Numbered from the stretch's first letter, positions 27,214-37,145 are shown. The stretch is 43,669 bases of DNA from an uncultured Pelagibacteraceae bacterium (GCA_902559635.1 CACEIY010000009.1:1-43669); one strand, 5' to 3'. Numbers and translations are program-made. The notes: generated by a model not told the origin, from the letters alone.

Positions 27214-29115
27214 TTAATGAACAATTTTTGGTTTTAGACCCAATGCACCCATAGCTGAACCTTTATCATCTTCAGTCTTTAAATCTTGTTTATCCGCTGG
27301 ATATATATTTTTATTAATTATATTTTCAATTTCTTCACCAGTTAAAGTTTCATAGGTCATAAGAGCTTTAGCAATTTTATGTAGATCTTCAATTTTATCT
27401 GTTAAAATTTGTCTAGCTTTATTATAGCCCTCATCAACCAACTTTCTGATTTCTTTGTCTATTCTACGAGCAACCTCCTCAGAAACTGATTGTGTTTGTG
27501 TTACTGACCTCCCTAAAAAAACTTCTTCTTGATTTTCTCCATATTCTACAGGTCCCATTTCTTCACTCATTCCATACTTTGTTACCATAGCTCTAGCAAG
27601 TTGAGTAGCTTGATTAATATCTGATCCTGTTCCACCGCCAGCTCCTGTGGATATGTTATCTTTTCCAAAAATTACTTCTTCTGCCACTCTTCCACCAAAA
27701 CACACAGCTAATCTAGCTTTAAGATATTTAATTGAATGACCATGCTGATCTCTTTCTGGTAAGTTCATAACCATACCCAATGCTCTACCTCTTGGAATAA
27801 TTGTAGCCTTATGTATTGGGTCATAACTAGGCATATTAAAAGACACCAAAGCATGACCACCCTCGTGGTATGCTGTTAATTTTTTCTCATCTTCAGTCAT
27901 GACCATTGAGCGTCTCTCAGCTCCCATCATTACTTTATCCTTAGCTTCTTCAAATTCATTAAAAGTCACTATTCTTTTATTTTTTCTAGCTGCTAATAAT
28001 GCAGCTTCATTAACTATATTTGCTAGGTCAGCTCCTGAAAATCCTGGTGTCCCTCTTGCAATAGTTCTTAAATTCACATCGGGTGCCATTTTAATTTTTT
28101 TAACATGAACTTTTAAAATTTTTTCTCTACCTATTATATCTGGATTTGAAACCACTACTTGTCTATCAAATCTCCCTGGTCTTAATAATGCTGGATCCAA
28201 AACATCTGGTCTATTAGTTGCTGCAATAATTATCACTCCTTCATTCGTATCAAAACCATCCATTTCTACTAACAATTGATTTAAAGTTTGTTCTCTTTCA
28301 TCATTACCACCTCCCAAACCAGCGCCTCTGCTTCTTCCAACTGCATCTATCTCATCAATAAATATTATGCATGGAGAATTCTTTTTTCCCTGTTCGAACA
28401 TGTCTCTTACTCTAGATGCACCTACTCCCACAAACATTTCTACAAAGTCAGAACCTGATATTGTAAAGAATGGAACTCCAGCTTCTCCGGCTATTGCTCT
28501 GGCCAACAAAGTTTTACCAGTTCCTGGAGGACCCACTAATAATGCACCTCTAGGTATTTTTCCTCCAAGTCTACTAAACTTTTTTGGATCCTTTAAAAAT
28601 TCTACTATTTCTTCCACTTCTTCTTTTGCTTCTTCAACCCCAGCAACATCATCAAAAGTTATTTTGCCTTTTAACTCATTCATCATTTTAGCTTTTGATC
28701 TTCCAAATCCCATAGCTCCACCTTTGCCTCCTTGCATTTGTCTCATAAAGAAAATCCATACAGCAATTAGCAACAACATTGGAAACCATGAAAGCAATAC
28801 ACCAAAAAGCGAAGGCATTTTTTCCTCTATAGGTGCTGCAGAAATACTAACTCCTTTATCAGAAAGTTTTTCTATTAAATTTGGATCATTAGGAGCATAA
28901 GTAGTAAAACTGTTTCCGTCTGAATATACACCTTTAATATTGTTTCCTTGTATTTCAACTTTTAAAACCTCACCTTTATCAACTGAAATTAAAAAATCAG
29001 AAAATATAACTTGGTCTCCAGCTCTAATATTAGACTGTGGATTTTTAAACATATTATAAAGACCAATAGTTAAAAAAACGATGATGGCCCACATAGCAAG
29101 ATTTTTAAAATTCAT
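27214..29115 (-). CDS. ftsH: ATP-dependent zinc metalloprotease FtsH
   Basis: Hexameric membrane AAA+ protease that degrades misfolded membrane proteins and regulators such as RpoH. It is 633 aa, with two membrane helices (about 5-21 and 106-124) flanking a periplasmic domain. The AAA domain has Walker A GPPGTGKT (Lys201), Walker [12 protein letters not shown] (about 250-260) and the second region of homology [18 protein letters not shown]. The zinc motif HEGGH is at 417-421. A typical cytoplasmic C-terminus follows. It follows tilS, the usual alphaproteobacterial order, and its HflKC partners are at 1342-3319. Confidence 0.98.
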   Translation of the reverse strand: MNFKNLAMWAIIVFLTIGLYNMFKNPQSNIRAGDQVIFSDFLISVDKGEVLKVEIQGNNIKGVYSDGNSFTTYAPNDPNLIEKLSDKGVSISAAPIEEKMPSLFGVLLSWFPMLLLIAVWIFFMRQMQGGKGGAMGFGRSKAKMMNELKGKITFDDVAGVEEAKEEVEEIVEFLKDPKKFSRLGGKIPRGALLVGPPGTGKTLLARAIAGEAGVPFFTISGSDFVEMFVGVGASRVRDMFEQGKKNSPCIIFIDEIDAVGRSRGAGLGGGNDEREQTLNQLLVEMDGFDTNEGVIIIAATNRPDVLDPALLRPGRFDRQVVVSNPDIIGREKILKVHVKKIKMAPDVNLRTIARGTPGFSGADLANIVNEAALLAARKNKRIVTFNEFEEAKDKVMMGAERRSMVMTEDEKKLTAYHEGGHALVSFNMPSYDPIHKATIIPRGRALGMVMNLPERDQHGHSIKYLKARLAVCFGGRVAEEVIFGKDNISTGAGGGTGSDINQATQLARAMVTKYGMSEEMGPVEYGENQEEVFLGRSVTQTQSVSEEVARRIDKEIRKLVDEGYNKARQILTDKIEDLHKIAKALMTYETLTGEEIENIINKNIYPADKQDLKTEDDKGSAMGALGLKPKIVH

Positions 29116-29158
29116 AGGTATAAAATAAGAATTATTCTCAATTAAACAAGTGCGAAAA

Positions 29159-30184
29159 TTAGTCTTCTTTTGAGATAATCACAGTTTGATTTAGTTTTTT
29201 GATAATACATCCCCCTAATGTTTCTTTAATTAGGACATTATTTTCAATTTTAGAAAGAATATTATCAATTTTTTTACCTCTGACTGTATTATACTTTCCT
29301 CCAATAATCTTAATGGAATCTATCAAAGATCTAAAAATCACTTCGTAAGGATTTTTAAAAAAGTTTTCATTTAAAATTAATTCATTTTTTTTTTGGTTTA
29401 AGAAAGAATTCATTTTTTTATTTTGTTCAACATAAAATAATAATGTTTGATTAGATCTTCTTAAATTGCTTATAGTCAAAAATAACTTTTTTTTATCAAA
29501 GCCTTCTTTTTTAAGTTCATCAATAAAACTCCTAATTCGGACCCTGGTATATTTAAAATCTTTATTTGAAGGGTCTTCTATAAAAAAATTGAATACATGT
29601 TTTGAAATAAAAGTTAAATCAGATTTATCAAATACTAACAAAGGCCTAATCAAGTTAATTTTATTTATTTGATTTTTTTTTTCTAAAGATGCTAATCCTT
29701 TCAGTCCACTTCCTCTAACTATTCTAATAAAAAAATTTTCGTATAAATCATCCAAATGATGACCAAGTAAAAGGTTGTTTATTTTGTATTTTTTACATTT
29801 CGAAAACAATAATTGATACCTTTTTTTTCTAGCAATTGATTGAATATTTTTTTTTGGTTTTTTCCCATTCCAGCTTAAAATTTCGGAATTAATATATATA
29901 CTTTTTAATAACTTTTTTACCTTTTTAGCCTCATTAGATGATTCTTTTCTAAGTTTATGATCTACAATAAAAAATTTAATAGCCAGTTTATTTTTAATTG
30001 AATAAATTTTAGCTAAAAATGCAAGAGCTAAACTATCTGGTCCTCCGGACACAGCTACAGCAAATTTTTCCCTAATTCTTAACTCTTTTTCGAATAAATT
30101 AAATAAATGTTTAATTTTTTTATTAATTATCTTTTTTTGTAAAATGCTATGAATTTTGTTTGCATTCAAATTTTTGAGACTCAT
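29159..30184 (-). CDS. tilS: tRNA(Ile)-lysidine synthase TilS
   Basis: Attaches lysine to C34 of the CAU-anticodon tRNA-Ile so that it reads AUA. It is 341 aa from [10 protein letters not shown]. The PP-loop is [18 protein letters not shown] (SGGPDS 46-51), and [27 protein letters not shown] is the second family motif. A longer frame reaches 30241 but would overlap cpoB by 95 bp; the ATG at 30184 gives 38 bp. The protein is very Lys/Asn-rich, in keeping with the AT-rich genome. It lies between cpoB and ftsH as in other alphaproteobacteria. Confidence 0.92.
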   Translation of the reverse strand: MSLKNLNANKIHSILQKKIINKKIKHLFNLFEKELRIREKFAVAVSGGPDSLALAFLAKIYSIKNKLAIKFFIVDHKLRKESSNEAKKVKKLLKSIYINSEILSWNGKKPKKNIQSIARKKRYQLLFSKCKKYKINNLLLGHHLDDLYENFFIRIVRGSGLKGLASLEKKNQINKINLIRPLLVFDKSDLTFISKHVFNFFIEDPSNKDFKYTRVRIRSFIDELKKEGFDKKKLFLTISNLRRSNQTLLFYVEQNKKMNSFLNQKKNELILNENFFKNPYEVIFRSLIDSIKIIGGKYNTVRGKKIDNILSKIENNVLIKETLGGCIIKKLNQTVIISKED

Positions 30185-31133
30185 ATTTAGCCTTTTGGAT
30201 AACAGATTGATTAGCTTTTGGATATTGTTCTTCAACTCCATTTATCATTTTACAGCCCTGATCTTTTTCTCCAATCTGCACCATTGATACACCTAGTTTT
30301 AATAAATTAATTGGAGCTTTTTCTCCTTTTGGGTATTTTTGGTATCCTTCTAAATATGCTGAAGCAGCATCTGTATAAAGTTGTCTAATTCTAAAAGTTT
30401 CTGCATACCAATATTGAGCGTTGCCCGCTAACTCATGATTAGGATTTTCTAAAACAAATTCTCTAAATGCTCTTTCAGCAGTTGGGTAATCTCCCACTTT
30501 TAAAAAACTTGTAGCAAACTCATATTGTTTCTTTGGATCAACGTTAGGTAATATTTTCTCTTCTGTTTGAAAAGTTTCAGTAACAATTGAAGCTGTTGTT
30601 TCAATTGATTGAATTTGTTGTGAAGTTTCACTCGTAGCAGTATCTTTATAAGATATTGAACCTAAATCTTGAGGTGTAGATGAACCTGGCAAAACTTCTT
30701 CTTTCTGATCAACATTATTTTTAGTTAATGTTTTAACGTTCTCACCAGTTGTTAAGGTATTTTCAATATCTTGAAATCTTATTTGATTATCAGCTTGAAC
30801 TTTAGATAGTCTATTTGATAATTTATCTAATTTAAAATTTATTTCTTCAAATCTATTTGTAAGTTGTTGAAATTGATTTTCAATTTCAGATAATTTTAAT
30901 AAGTGTCTGGTTAAAACATCTTCAGCATTTGTATCTAAATTAGATGAATTTAAAGATTTGCTATCAAGTTCTATAGACCCTGAATAGATTGCCTTTTCTA
31001 ATGTTTTTATATCTTTTTGAATTTGCTCAAGTGTTTCATAAATATTATGATTGTCAGCAAGTGAAATAGAGCAAAAAATAAAATTAATAAAAAATATTAC
31101 TTTAATTAAAAAATAAATTTTAAATTGTTTCAT
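30147..31133 (-). CDS. cpoB: Cell division coordinator CpoB (YbgF), Tol-Pal system
   Basis: Periplasmic protein that links the Tol-Pal complex with peptidoglycan synthesis at division. It is 328 aa, with a signal peptide (about 1-26, ending SISLA), an N-terminal coiled coil (about 60-115, LLKLSEIENQFQQLTNRFEEINFKLDK... in heptads), a Ser/Thr-rich linker, and C-terminal TPR repeats (from about 205, KKQYEFATSFLKVGDYPTAERAF). It comes after pal but is separated from it by a strong terminator, so it may have its own promoter in the roughly 30-bp gap. Confidence 0.9.
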   Translation of the reverse strand: MKQFKIYFLIKVIFFINFIFCSISLADNHNIYETLEQIQKDIKTLEKAIYSGSIELDSKSLNSSNLDTNAEDVLTRHLLKLSEIENQFQQLTNRFEEINFKLDKLSNRLSKVQADNQIRFQDIENTLTTGENVKTLTKNNVDQKEEVLPGSSTPQDLGSISYKDTATSETSQQIQSIETTASIVTETFQTEEKILPNVDPKKQYEFATSFLKVGDYPTAERAFREFVLENPNHELAGNAQYWYAETFRIRQLYTDAASAYLEGYQKYPKGEKAPINLLKLGVSMVQIGEKDQGCKMINGVEEQYPKANQSVIQKAKYESQKFECKQNS

Positions 31134-31164
31134 AAGATAATTTAACTTATGTCTAAAATAATGG

Positions 31165-31204
31165 CAAAAAAAAGACCTCTTAAAAGAACGCTCAAGAGGT
31201 CTTT
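31165..31204 (-). terminator. Strong intrinsic terminator after pal
   Basis: On the minus strand, an 11-bp stem AAAGACCTCTT / AAGAGGTCTTT (plus-strand 31194-31204 and 31171-31181) encloses a 12-nt loop and runs into a T-tract (A run at 31165-31173 on the plus strand). It ends the tolQRAB-pal transcript 19 bp after the pal stop and before cpoB. The near-symmetry means it could also act on the other strand. Confidence 0.85.
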
Positions 31205-31222
31205 AAAATTTTGAAATATTTG

Positions 31223-31705
31223 TTAGTTAGCTTTAACCGTAACTGCTCTTCTGTTTTTTGACCAAGCTAAAGGATTTGATCCTGAATCTACTGGTCTTTC
31301 TTTACCATAACTTAAAACTGAAATTCTGTCTGAAGATATTCCATAAGTCATTAAGTAATCTTTTGCAGCGTTAGCTCTTCTTTCACCTAAAGCTAAGTTG
31401 TACTCTCTAGTACCTCTTTCATCAGCATGACCTTCTAACACAACTGTTATGTCTGAATTTTTTCTTAGCCAAGCAGCTTGTTTTCTTAAAGTTTCTCTTG
31501 AAGCTGTTGTTAAAACTGACTCATTAGTTGCAAAGAATACTCTGTCAGGTACACCTGAAGCTAAATATTCTACAGTATCAGTTCCAGTATAAACATCTCC
31601 CTGCATTTGACCTGGTTGTGAAACCTTCTTAGTTGCACAGGCAGTCAAAGCTAAGCACGCTAAAACAACTAGAAGTGAATTTTTTAGAATTTTGTTTAAT
31701 TTCAT
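31223..31705 (-). CDS. pal: Peptidoglycan-associated lipoprotein Pal
   Basis: Outer-membrane lipoprotein that binds peptidoglycan through an OmpA-like domain and works with TolB. It is 160 aa. The lipoprotein signal ends in the lipobox LTAC with acylated Cys23. The OmpA/Pal domain has VLEGHADERGTREYNLALGERRANAAKDYL, including the conserved Asp and Arg that bind diaminopimelate. An 84-bp gap separates it from tolB. Confidence 0.97.
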   Translation of the reverse strand: MKLNKILKNSLLVVLACLALTACATKKVSQPGQMQGDVYTGTDTVEYLASGVPDRVFFATNESVLTTASRETLRKQAAWLRKNSDITVVLEGHADERGTREYNLALGERRANAAKDYLMTYGISSDRISVLSYGKERPVDSGSNPLAWSKNRRAVTVKAN

Positions 31706-31789
31706 TTTTGCTCCTTAGTCAATATTTCTATAACTTATCTTTTCACAAGTAATTAGATGTTTCAAGGTGAAAAATCAAGAACTTTGAGG

Positions 31790-33142
31790 TTAATTACTTA
31801 ATAATGATGACCATGATGGGTCTGATCCGTCAGTGGGCGTCTTAATCTTTCTCTCATTATAACCGGTAAGGTCAATTGACCACAATTTTGCTGAAAATCC
31901 CTTGCCATCAGCATCTGTCTTTGTCTCTCTATAAAAAATCAAAACTCTTCCATTAGGAGACCAAGAAGGTGCTTCTTGATAAAAATTTTCAGTTAACAAT
32001 CTTTCACCACTTCCATCAGTTCTCATTACACCTATATAAAATTTACCTTTATGTAATTTTGTAAAAGCAATTAGATCTCCCCTGGGAGACCATACAGGTG
32101 TTCCATAAATTCCATTTCCAAAAGATATTCTTTTAACTTTGCTGCCATCACTATTCATTACATATATTTGTTGATATCCACTTCTATCTGAATTGAAACA
32201 AATGAATTTTCCATCTGGAGAGTATGAAGGTGAAGTATCTATAGACGGATGATTAGTAATTTTTTCAACAATTCTGTTCTCTAAGTCCATTGTATAAATA
32301 TCTGAATTTCCATCTTTTGCAAAACTCATTATTATTTTCTTACCATCTGGGGAAAATCTTGGCGCAAAAGTCATGCCTGGAAAATCTCCTACAACTTCTT
32401 GCATTCCAGTTTCAATATCTAACAAATATACTCTTGGAAGATTTCTGAAATAAGATAAATAAGTGACCATCTGACTTGTTGGATTAAATCTGGGAGTTAA
32501 CACCAATTCATTACCTAATGTTAAAAATTTATTATTAGCTCCATCCTGATCCATAATTGCTAATTTTTTAATTCTTTTTGTTTTAGGACCTTCTTCAGCT
32601 ACATAAATTATTCTTGTATCAAAATATCCTTTTTCACCCGTCAACCGTTCATAAACTTTATCTGAAATAATATGACCAACTCTTCTCCAATTATTAGGTA
32701 CTGTAGTAAAAGCAAGAGCCATCATCTCTTTTGCTGCTAACACATCCCATAATCTAAATTCTACTCTCAATTTTTCATCAACATAATCTACTTTTCCTGT
32801 TATTAAAGCTTGAGCTTTAATTAAATTCCAATCCTCAAATCTTGGTTTTAAATTTGCTATATCAGGAGCTTGTAAAAAGGCATCCTTATTAAGAGGATTA
32901 AATAAACCTGTAGTTTTTAAATTATTTTCAACAATTAAAGAAATTGCTATCCCAATATTTTCTTTATCTAATATCCTTTTAAAATTTTTTCTTGAATTAT
33001 CATCAATTGATAAGGGTGAAACAGCTAAAGGAAGAGGATTCAAATTACCTCTAGTAATATCAACTTCAATTAGACTAAAAGATTTTAAAGGTATTATAAA
33101 TATTAATAAAGATAAAATAAAAAATTTTTTCATATTTCCCAT
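31790..33142 (-). CDS. tolB: Tol-Pal system protein TolB
   Basis: Periplasmic beta-propeller of the Tol-Pal complex. It is 450 aa, with a signal peptide (about 1-23), a two-lobed N-terminal domain ([46 protein letters not shown]), and a six-bladed propeller with repeats such as [21 protein letters not shown] and [22 protein letters not shown] second ATG three codons in (33133, MKKFFI) is an alternative start. It begins 3 bp after tolA. Confidence 0.96.
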   Translation of the reverse strand: MGNMKKFFILSLLIFIIPLKSFSLIEVDITRGNLNPLPLAVSPLSIDDNSRKNFKRILDKENIGIAISLIVENNLKTTGLFNPLNKDAFLQAPDIANLKPRFEDWNLIKAQALITGKVDYVDEKLRVEFRLWDVLAAKEMMALAFTTVPNNWRRVGHIISDKVYERLTGEKGYFDTRIIYVAEEGPKTKRIKKLAIMDQDGANNKFLTLGNELVLTPRFNPTSQMVTYLSYFRNLPRVYLLDIETGMQEVVGDFPGMTFAPRFSPDGKKIIMSFAKDGNSDIYTMDLENRIVEKITNHPSIDTSPSYSPDGKFICFNSDRSGYQQIYVMNSDGSKVKRISFGNGIYGTPVWSPRGDLIAFTKLHKGKFYIGVMRTDGSGERLLTENFYQEAPSWSPNGRVLIFYRETKTDADGKGFSAKLWSIDLTGYNERKIKTPTDGSDPSWSSLLSN

Positions 33143-33145
33143 AGA

Positions 33146-33688
33146 TTAACCTTTTAGCATTTCACTTGCATCAAAATTTAATTGTAGATCTTTCCATCGC
33201 TCATATCCTGTGGTAGGAACTCTCAAAGGTTGACACAACTTTACCGCTCTAAGCGCACTTTCTGCTAAAACTTTATAAAATCCTTGACCTGGCATATTCA
33301 TTCTAGCATGATCTAAAATTTCTGATTTAACAACTGAGCCATCTGGCTTTAATTCAAGTTTAATTCTTACCAATAAATTTTCATCATAAGGCAACCCAAG
33401 CGGAATACTCCAGCATCCAAAAATTTGTGCTTTTAAAGCATCTTCTTCACTTAAAGATAAACCAGTATTTTCTAAATTTTTCATTTTATCTTGTGTAACA
33501 CTATCAGTTTTTTTGATAGTTGAGGCTGCCTCTTCTTTTGATTTATCAATTAATGATGCGATGTTATTTGGATCAAACAATTCTTCTTTTTCAAATTCAG
33601 ATACTTGCTTTACTTCATTATCTATTTTTTCTGGATTTTGAGTATCATCTTTCTTTTTCTCAACCTTTTTTACATTATCCTCAGGCAT
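33146..33688 (-). CDS. tolA: TolA, C-terminal part (frameshifted from N-terminal part)
   Basis: 180 aa. An acidic/basic coiled linker (KKVEKKKDDTQNPEKIDNEVKQ) leads to a C-terminal TolA domain III-like region with LLVRIKLELKPDGSVVKSEILDHA and AESALRAVKLCQPLRVPTTGYERWKDLQLNFD. The frame is open upstream of its ATG to about 33725 and would read KKVKKKKPDAIPMPEDN directly after the N-terminal part if one C were removed from a C6 run. MPEDN is therefore probably internal. Confidence 0.85.
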   Translation of the reverse strand: MPEDNVKKVEKKKDDTQNPEKIDNEVKQVSEFEKEELFDPNNIASLIDKSKEEAASTIKKTDSVTQDKMKNLENTGLSLSEEDALKAQIFGCWSIPLGLPYDENLLVRIKLELKPDGSVVKSEILDHARMNMPGQGFYKVLAESALRAVKLCQPLRVPTTGYERWKDLQLNFDASEMLKG

Positions 33689-33722
33689 TGGGATAGCGTC
33701 TGGTTTTTTCTTTTTAACTTTT

Positions 33723-33956
33723 TTAGGGGGGTGCCTGTTCTGAAACTATTTTTTTTTCTTTCTCTTTAACTTCTTCAATTATTTTTTTTGCTTTTGGGGC
33801 AAATGGTATATTTGTTTTTTCACTAATTTGAATCAACTCTACAGATATTATTGGTGGTAAGTCTATTGGTTTTTTTGATAGGAATGGAAGACTCATTGCT
33901 GTTATAAAAATTACTATTATATGTAAAACAGAAGATGCTATTAAACTTCTATTCAC
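33723..33956 (-). CDS. tolA: TolA, N-terminal membrane-anchor part (frameshifted)
   Basis: 77 aa. One membrane helix (about 5-25, LIASSVLHIIVIFITAMSLPF) is followed by PPIISVELIQISEKTNIPFAPKAKKI and a Lys/Glu-rich linker, as expected for the start of TolA, which spans the periplasm from TolQR to Pal/TolB. It stops after EQAPP at a TAA created by a C6 run (plus-strand G6 at 33726-33731). With C5 the frame continues into the part at 33146-33688, giving a protein of about 270 residues. It sits between tolR and tolB, where tolA belongs. Confidence 0.85.
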   Translation of the reverse strand: MNRSLIASSVLHIIVIFITAMSLPFLSKKPIDLPPIISVELIQISEKTNIPFAPKAKKIIEEVKEKEKKIVSEQAPP

Positions 33957-33965
33957 TATAAAAAA

Positions 33966-34382
33966 TTACCTTTCCTTATATGGCTCAGAGATTAATGCAA
34001 CTTTAGTAAAACCAGAACCAGAGAGTAGTCCCATGATTTCAAGTACCCTACCATAGTTTATGGTTTTATCTCCTCTAACATAAATTCGAGTATCTGTTCT
34101 ATTTTTTGAAACTGCTAAAACTTTAGCTATGATTTTATCGTATTCAACTTTTGACTCTTGAATAAAAATTTCTCCTTTTGAATTAATTGATAAAGTTAAT
34201 GGTTCTTGTTCTTCTGGTAAAGAGTCTGCTGAACTTTCAGGTAAATCTACTTGTACACCAACTGTAAGGAGAGGTGCAGTTACCATAAAAATAATTAATA
34301 ATACTAACATCACATCAACAAACGGTGTAACATTAATCTCACTCATTGGTTCTTTTCCTGAACGATTTAATTTAAAAGCCAT
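33966..34382 (-). CDS. tolR: TolR (ExbD family)
   Basis: Inner-membrane component of the TolQR proton-driven motor. It is 138 aa, with a short cytoplasmic tail, one membrane helix with the essential Asp in VTPFVDVMLVLLIIFMV (Asp23), and a periplasmic domain ending VALISEPYKER. It lies between tolQ (6-bp gap) and tolA (9-bp gap). Confidence 0.95.
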   Translation of the reverse strand: MAFKLNRSGKEPMSEINVTPFVDVMLVLLIIFMVTAPLLTVGVQVDLPESSADSLPEEQEPLTLSINSKGEIFIQESKVEYDKIIAKVLAVSKNRTDTRIYVRGDKTINYGRVLEIMGLLSGSGFTKVALISEPYKER

Positions 34383-34388
34383 TTTTAA

Positions 34389-35063
34389 TTAAATGATAGA
34401 AATGAATCTTTTGGAAAAACTTTCTAATTTTTCAGAATATTTTCTAGATTCATTATTGAATCTATTATAAGCAATTACTGCAGGAATAGCTGCCAACAAT
34501 CCTAGAGCGGTAGCAAATAGTGCCTCAGCAATTCCTGGTGCAACAATTGCCAAACTTGTATTCCTTGAAATTGCAATTGACTGGAAAGAATTCATAATTC
34601 CCCAAACTGTTCCAAACAATCCTATAAAAGGAGCTGTTGATCCAACAGTTGCTAAAAAAGTAAACCCTTTCTCAATTTTCGACATTTGTTTTTCTATTCC
34701 AACTTCAAGCATGCCACCCATTCTTTCCATCAAATTTGATTTAGATTTTGATTTTAATAAGCTTTGCATAGACTCTTTAAACAATGAAGCCATAGGGTCA
34801 TCAATTTTGTTAGGCAAGCTATTATAAAAAGTTTCAGCTGATTTAGATCTCCAAAACTTTTCTTCAAACTCCTCTGATGAAGTGTTTATCTTTTTAAATA
34901 ATTTAAATTTGTCAATTATGATTGCCCAAGAATATATTGAGCAAACTATAAGTATTATTATTACAGATTTAACGATAATATCTGCTCTTAAAAAAAGATT
35001 CATTAAAGAAAAATCTGCACTAGACGCTAAACCTACTGCTTGAGTTGAAATATCTGCTTCCAT
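34389..35063 (-). CDS. tolQ: TolQ (ExbB family)
   Basis: Motor protein of the Tol-Pal system. It is 224 aa with three membrane helices (about 28-48, 135-155 and 170-195). Signature regions are FLATVGSTAPFIGLFGTVWGIMNSFQSIA and APGIAEALFATALGLLAAIPAVIAYNRF, including the conserved small and polar residues of the proton path. First gene of tolQRAB-pal. A gap of about 50 bp separates it from the upstream RuvC-like gene. Confidence 0.96.
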   Translation of the reverse strand: MEADISTQAVGLASSADFSLMNLFLRADIIVKSVIIILIVCSIYSWAIIIDKFKLFKKINTSSEEFEEKFWRSKSAETFYNSLPNKIDDPMASLFKESMQSLLKSKSKSNLMERMGGMLEVGIEKQMSKIEKGFTFLATVGSTAPFIGLFGTVWGIMNSFQSIAISRNTSLAIVAPGIAEALFATALGLLAAIPAVIAYNRFNNESRKYSEKLESFSKRFISII

Positions 35064-35116
35064 ATTAAATTCTTTTCACACTCAAATGTGTCATTAATTT
35101 GACTCTTAAATACAAC

Positions 35117-35611
35117 TTATTCCTCTAATCTAAAGGTTTCATAGTAATAACTTGCAATCAGTATTGCATCTGCTTTGTTGGAATCCTTTTTTTTTGATAA
35201 ATTTGATGAATAATAAGGAAAAATCTGAATTGCTTTAGTCCTGCTCGCATCTTTTTCAGAATTAATCAAATTAAAATATTTTTTCCATTTCGCTGGTCTT
35301 ATAAAATACATTGGTAACTGCATTGCAGAGCACATTCCTTTCAAAATACCAAAAGATTGGCCAAAATTAAACATACTAGTGACCCCTTGCCCTGGCATTG
35401 CTGATACCTGTTCAATAATTACTCTAATATTTGTTTTGTCAATTTTTTTTATTCTTTTAGAAATTTCATTATAGACTTGTGAACCATTTACTTGTCTCTT
35501 GTTTTTTTTTCCATCTGTCATAGTTGGCATTTCAATAACATCTAAAATTTTACCATCTTCGAAAAAACAAATTGATCCTGATATTCCTGGGTCTATACCT
35601 ATAATTAACAT
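35117..35611 (-). CDS. ruvC: RuvC-like RNase H-fold nuclease in the ruvC position
   Basis: 164 aa. LIIGIDPGISGSICFF (Asp7), VIIEQVSAMPGQG (Glu67), the FNFGQSFGILKGM helix and KADAILIASYYYETF (Asp148) give the acidic residues of the RuvC Holliday-junction resolvase fold. The sequence is closer in style to phage-type or divergent RuvC-like proteins (MPGQGVTSMFNFGQSFG, RPAKWKKYF) than to the canonical form with TGYG after DPG. It is placed between yebC and tolQ, where alphaproteobacteria keep ruvC-ruvA-ruvB, but ruvA and ruvB are not here. Its start overlaps the yebC stop by 1 bp. Confidence 0.8.
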   Translation of the reverse strand: MLIIGIDPGISGSICFFEDGKILDVIEMPTMTDGKKNKRQVNGSQVYNEISKRIKKIDKTNIRVIIEQVSAMPGQGVTSMFNFGQSFGILKGMCSAMQLPMYFIRPAKWKKYFNLINSEKDASRTKAIQIFPYYSSNLSKKKDSNKADAILIASYYYETFRLEE

Positions 35612-36336
35612 TAGATTATATTTAGTTGAACATTTGAAAAAATATTTTGAACGTCATCATCATCTTCTAAAGTTTCAAAAAATTCTATTAAATTAGCTTG
35701 ATGAACTTTTGATATTTGCACACTATTTAAAGGAATCCATTCTATTTTGGTCGATATGAAATTATTTATTTTTTTTTCTAATTTTTTTTTTACATTATAA
35801 ATTTCATTAATTGAACAATGTACTTCATGAAAATCATCTTTGGATATACATTCATTTGCTCCTGAATCTATTGCGAGTTCAAAAATTTCTTCATCAGAAA
35901 TTTCATTTTTATCTATTTTAATAACACCTAATTGATTAAAATTATGTGATGCTGATCCTTGGGTTCCTAAACTACCTCCAGCTTTTTGAAAAATAGTTCT
36001 AATATTTGAAACCGTTCTATTCTTATTATCAGTCAAAACCTCCACTATAACTGCAACTTTTTCTGGACCAAATCCCTCATACCTTAAATTTTCAAAATTA
36101 GACTCAGTGTTTATAGAGGATTTGGTAATTGCTCTTTCTATATTGTCTTTTGGCATATTGGCTGATCTTGCAGCTTGTATTGCTGATCTTAATCTGGGAT
36201 TTATTGTAGGATCCTTGTCTCCAAGTTTTGCTGCAACAGTTATTTCTTTAGATAATTTAGAGAAAATTTTGGATCTTTGTTTATCTGCCTTACCTTTTTT
36301 GTGCTTAATTCCAGCCCAATGTGAGTGTCCTGCCAT
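35611..36336 (-). CDS. yebC: YebC/PmpR family protein
   Basis: 241 aa, full length for the family. It has the unmistakable start MAGHSHWAGIKHKKGKADKQRSKIFSKL, then NPRLRSAIQAARSANMPKDNIERAI, VLTDNKNRTVSNIRTIFQKAGGSLG, and a C-terminal domain with IEWIPLNSVQ. Family members have been described as transcription regulators and, for some, as ribosome-associated factors relieving stalling; which applies here is unknown. It lies directly upstream of the ruvC-like gene, a common arrangement. Confidence 0.96.
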   Translation of the reverse strand: MAGHSHWAGIKHKKGKADKQRSKIFSKLSKEITVAAKLGDKDPTINPRLRSAIQAARSANMPKDNIERAITKSSINTESNFENLRYEGFGPEKVAVIVEVLTDNKNRTVSNIRTIFQKAGGSLGTQGSASHNFNQLGVIKIDKNEISDEEIFELAIDSGANECISKDDFHEVHCSINEIYNVKKKLEKKINNFISTKIEWIPLNSVQISKVHQANLIEFFETLEDDDDVQNIFSNVQLNII

Positions 36337-36338
36337 AA

Positions 36339-37145
36339 CTAATGTGTATTTTTTAATTGTCCTCCAAAAATATAACTTTCTACATTTTTTGCTAAACCTG
36401 TTTCTATATTACAATCTACTATAACTCCACTCAAAGTAGCTTCTCCAACTGCAGGAAAGTGTTTGGTTGATTTCTCTTTTAAGAATCTACTGATAGAATT
36501 TTCTTTATTCATGCCTATTACTGAGTCATAATCTCCACACATTCCAGCATCTGTTTGATAACCTGTTCCATTATTTAGAATTCTTGCATCATTAGTAGGT
36601 ATATGTGTATGAGTACCAACCACTAATGTTGCATGTCCGTCAAAATAGTGACCGATAGCATTTTTTTCACTCGTTATTTCTCCATGGAAATCAACTATCA
36701 ATAAATCATAATCTTCTTTTAATTTATAATTATTCATAAATTTTTTAGAGATTGAGAAAACATCATCACATTTTTTCATAAAGACGTTACCCATTAAATT
36801 TAAAACGCCTATTTTAATATTTTGAGAAGTCTCATAAATTTCAAATCCTTTTCCTGGACAAGGTTCATAAAGATTGAAAGGTCGTAGAAGTCTATTTTCT
36901 TTTTCAATAAAGCTAATTATTTCTTTTTGATCCCATACATGATTTCCTGTGGTAATTACATCTACACCACAATTAAAAAAGTCCTTACATGTCTTTATAT
37001 TAATGCCTACACCTGGCCCTGAGGAGTTTTCTCCATTTAGTATTACAAAATCAATATTCTTTCTCTTTATTTCTGATTTAAGATTATTCATTATTTTTGA
37101 ACAACCTGTTATTCCAACCACATCCCCTAAAAATAAAATTCTCAT
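36339..37145 (-). CDS. ymdB: YmdB-type metallophosphoesterase (TIGR00282)
   Basis: 268 aa calcineurin-like phosphoesterase. Metal-binding motifs are ILFLGDVVG (5-7), LNGENSSGPGVGI, TTGNHVWDQKEI, VDFHGE and VGTHTHIPTND. The Bacillus YmdB member cleaves 2',3'-cAMP in vitro and affects biofilm and motility; the role here is unknown. The ATG overlaps the stop of the formyl-THF cyclo-ligase gene by 4 bp. The 3' end is 2 bp from yebC. Confidence 0.9.
   Translation of the reverse strand: MRILFLGDVVGITGCSKIMNNLKSEIKRKNIDFVILNGENSSGPGVGINIKTCKDFFNCGVDVITTGNHVWDQKEIISFIEKENRLLRPFNLYEPCPGKGFEIYETSQNIKIGVLNLMGNVFMKKCDDVFSISKKFMNNYKLKEDYDLLIVDFHGEITSEKNAIGHYFDGHATLVVGTHTHIPTNDARILNNGTGYQTDAGMCGDYDSVIGMNKENSISRFLKEKSTKHFPAVGEATLSGVIVDCNIETGLAKNVESYIFGGQLKNTH

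Noticed and set aside
28367..28900. 177-codon plus-strand open frame inside ftsH
   Set aside because: It is the antisense of a conserved ftsH segment; long antisense frames are expected over such codon patterns.
35064..35116. CACA...TGTG hairpin between the RuvC-like gene and tolQ as a terminator
   Set aside because: The stem is only 4 bp and no T-tract follows on the minus strand; more likely part of the tolQ promoter region.
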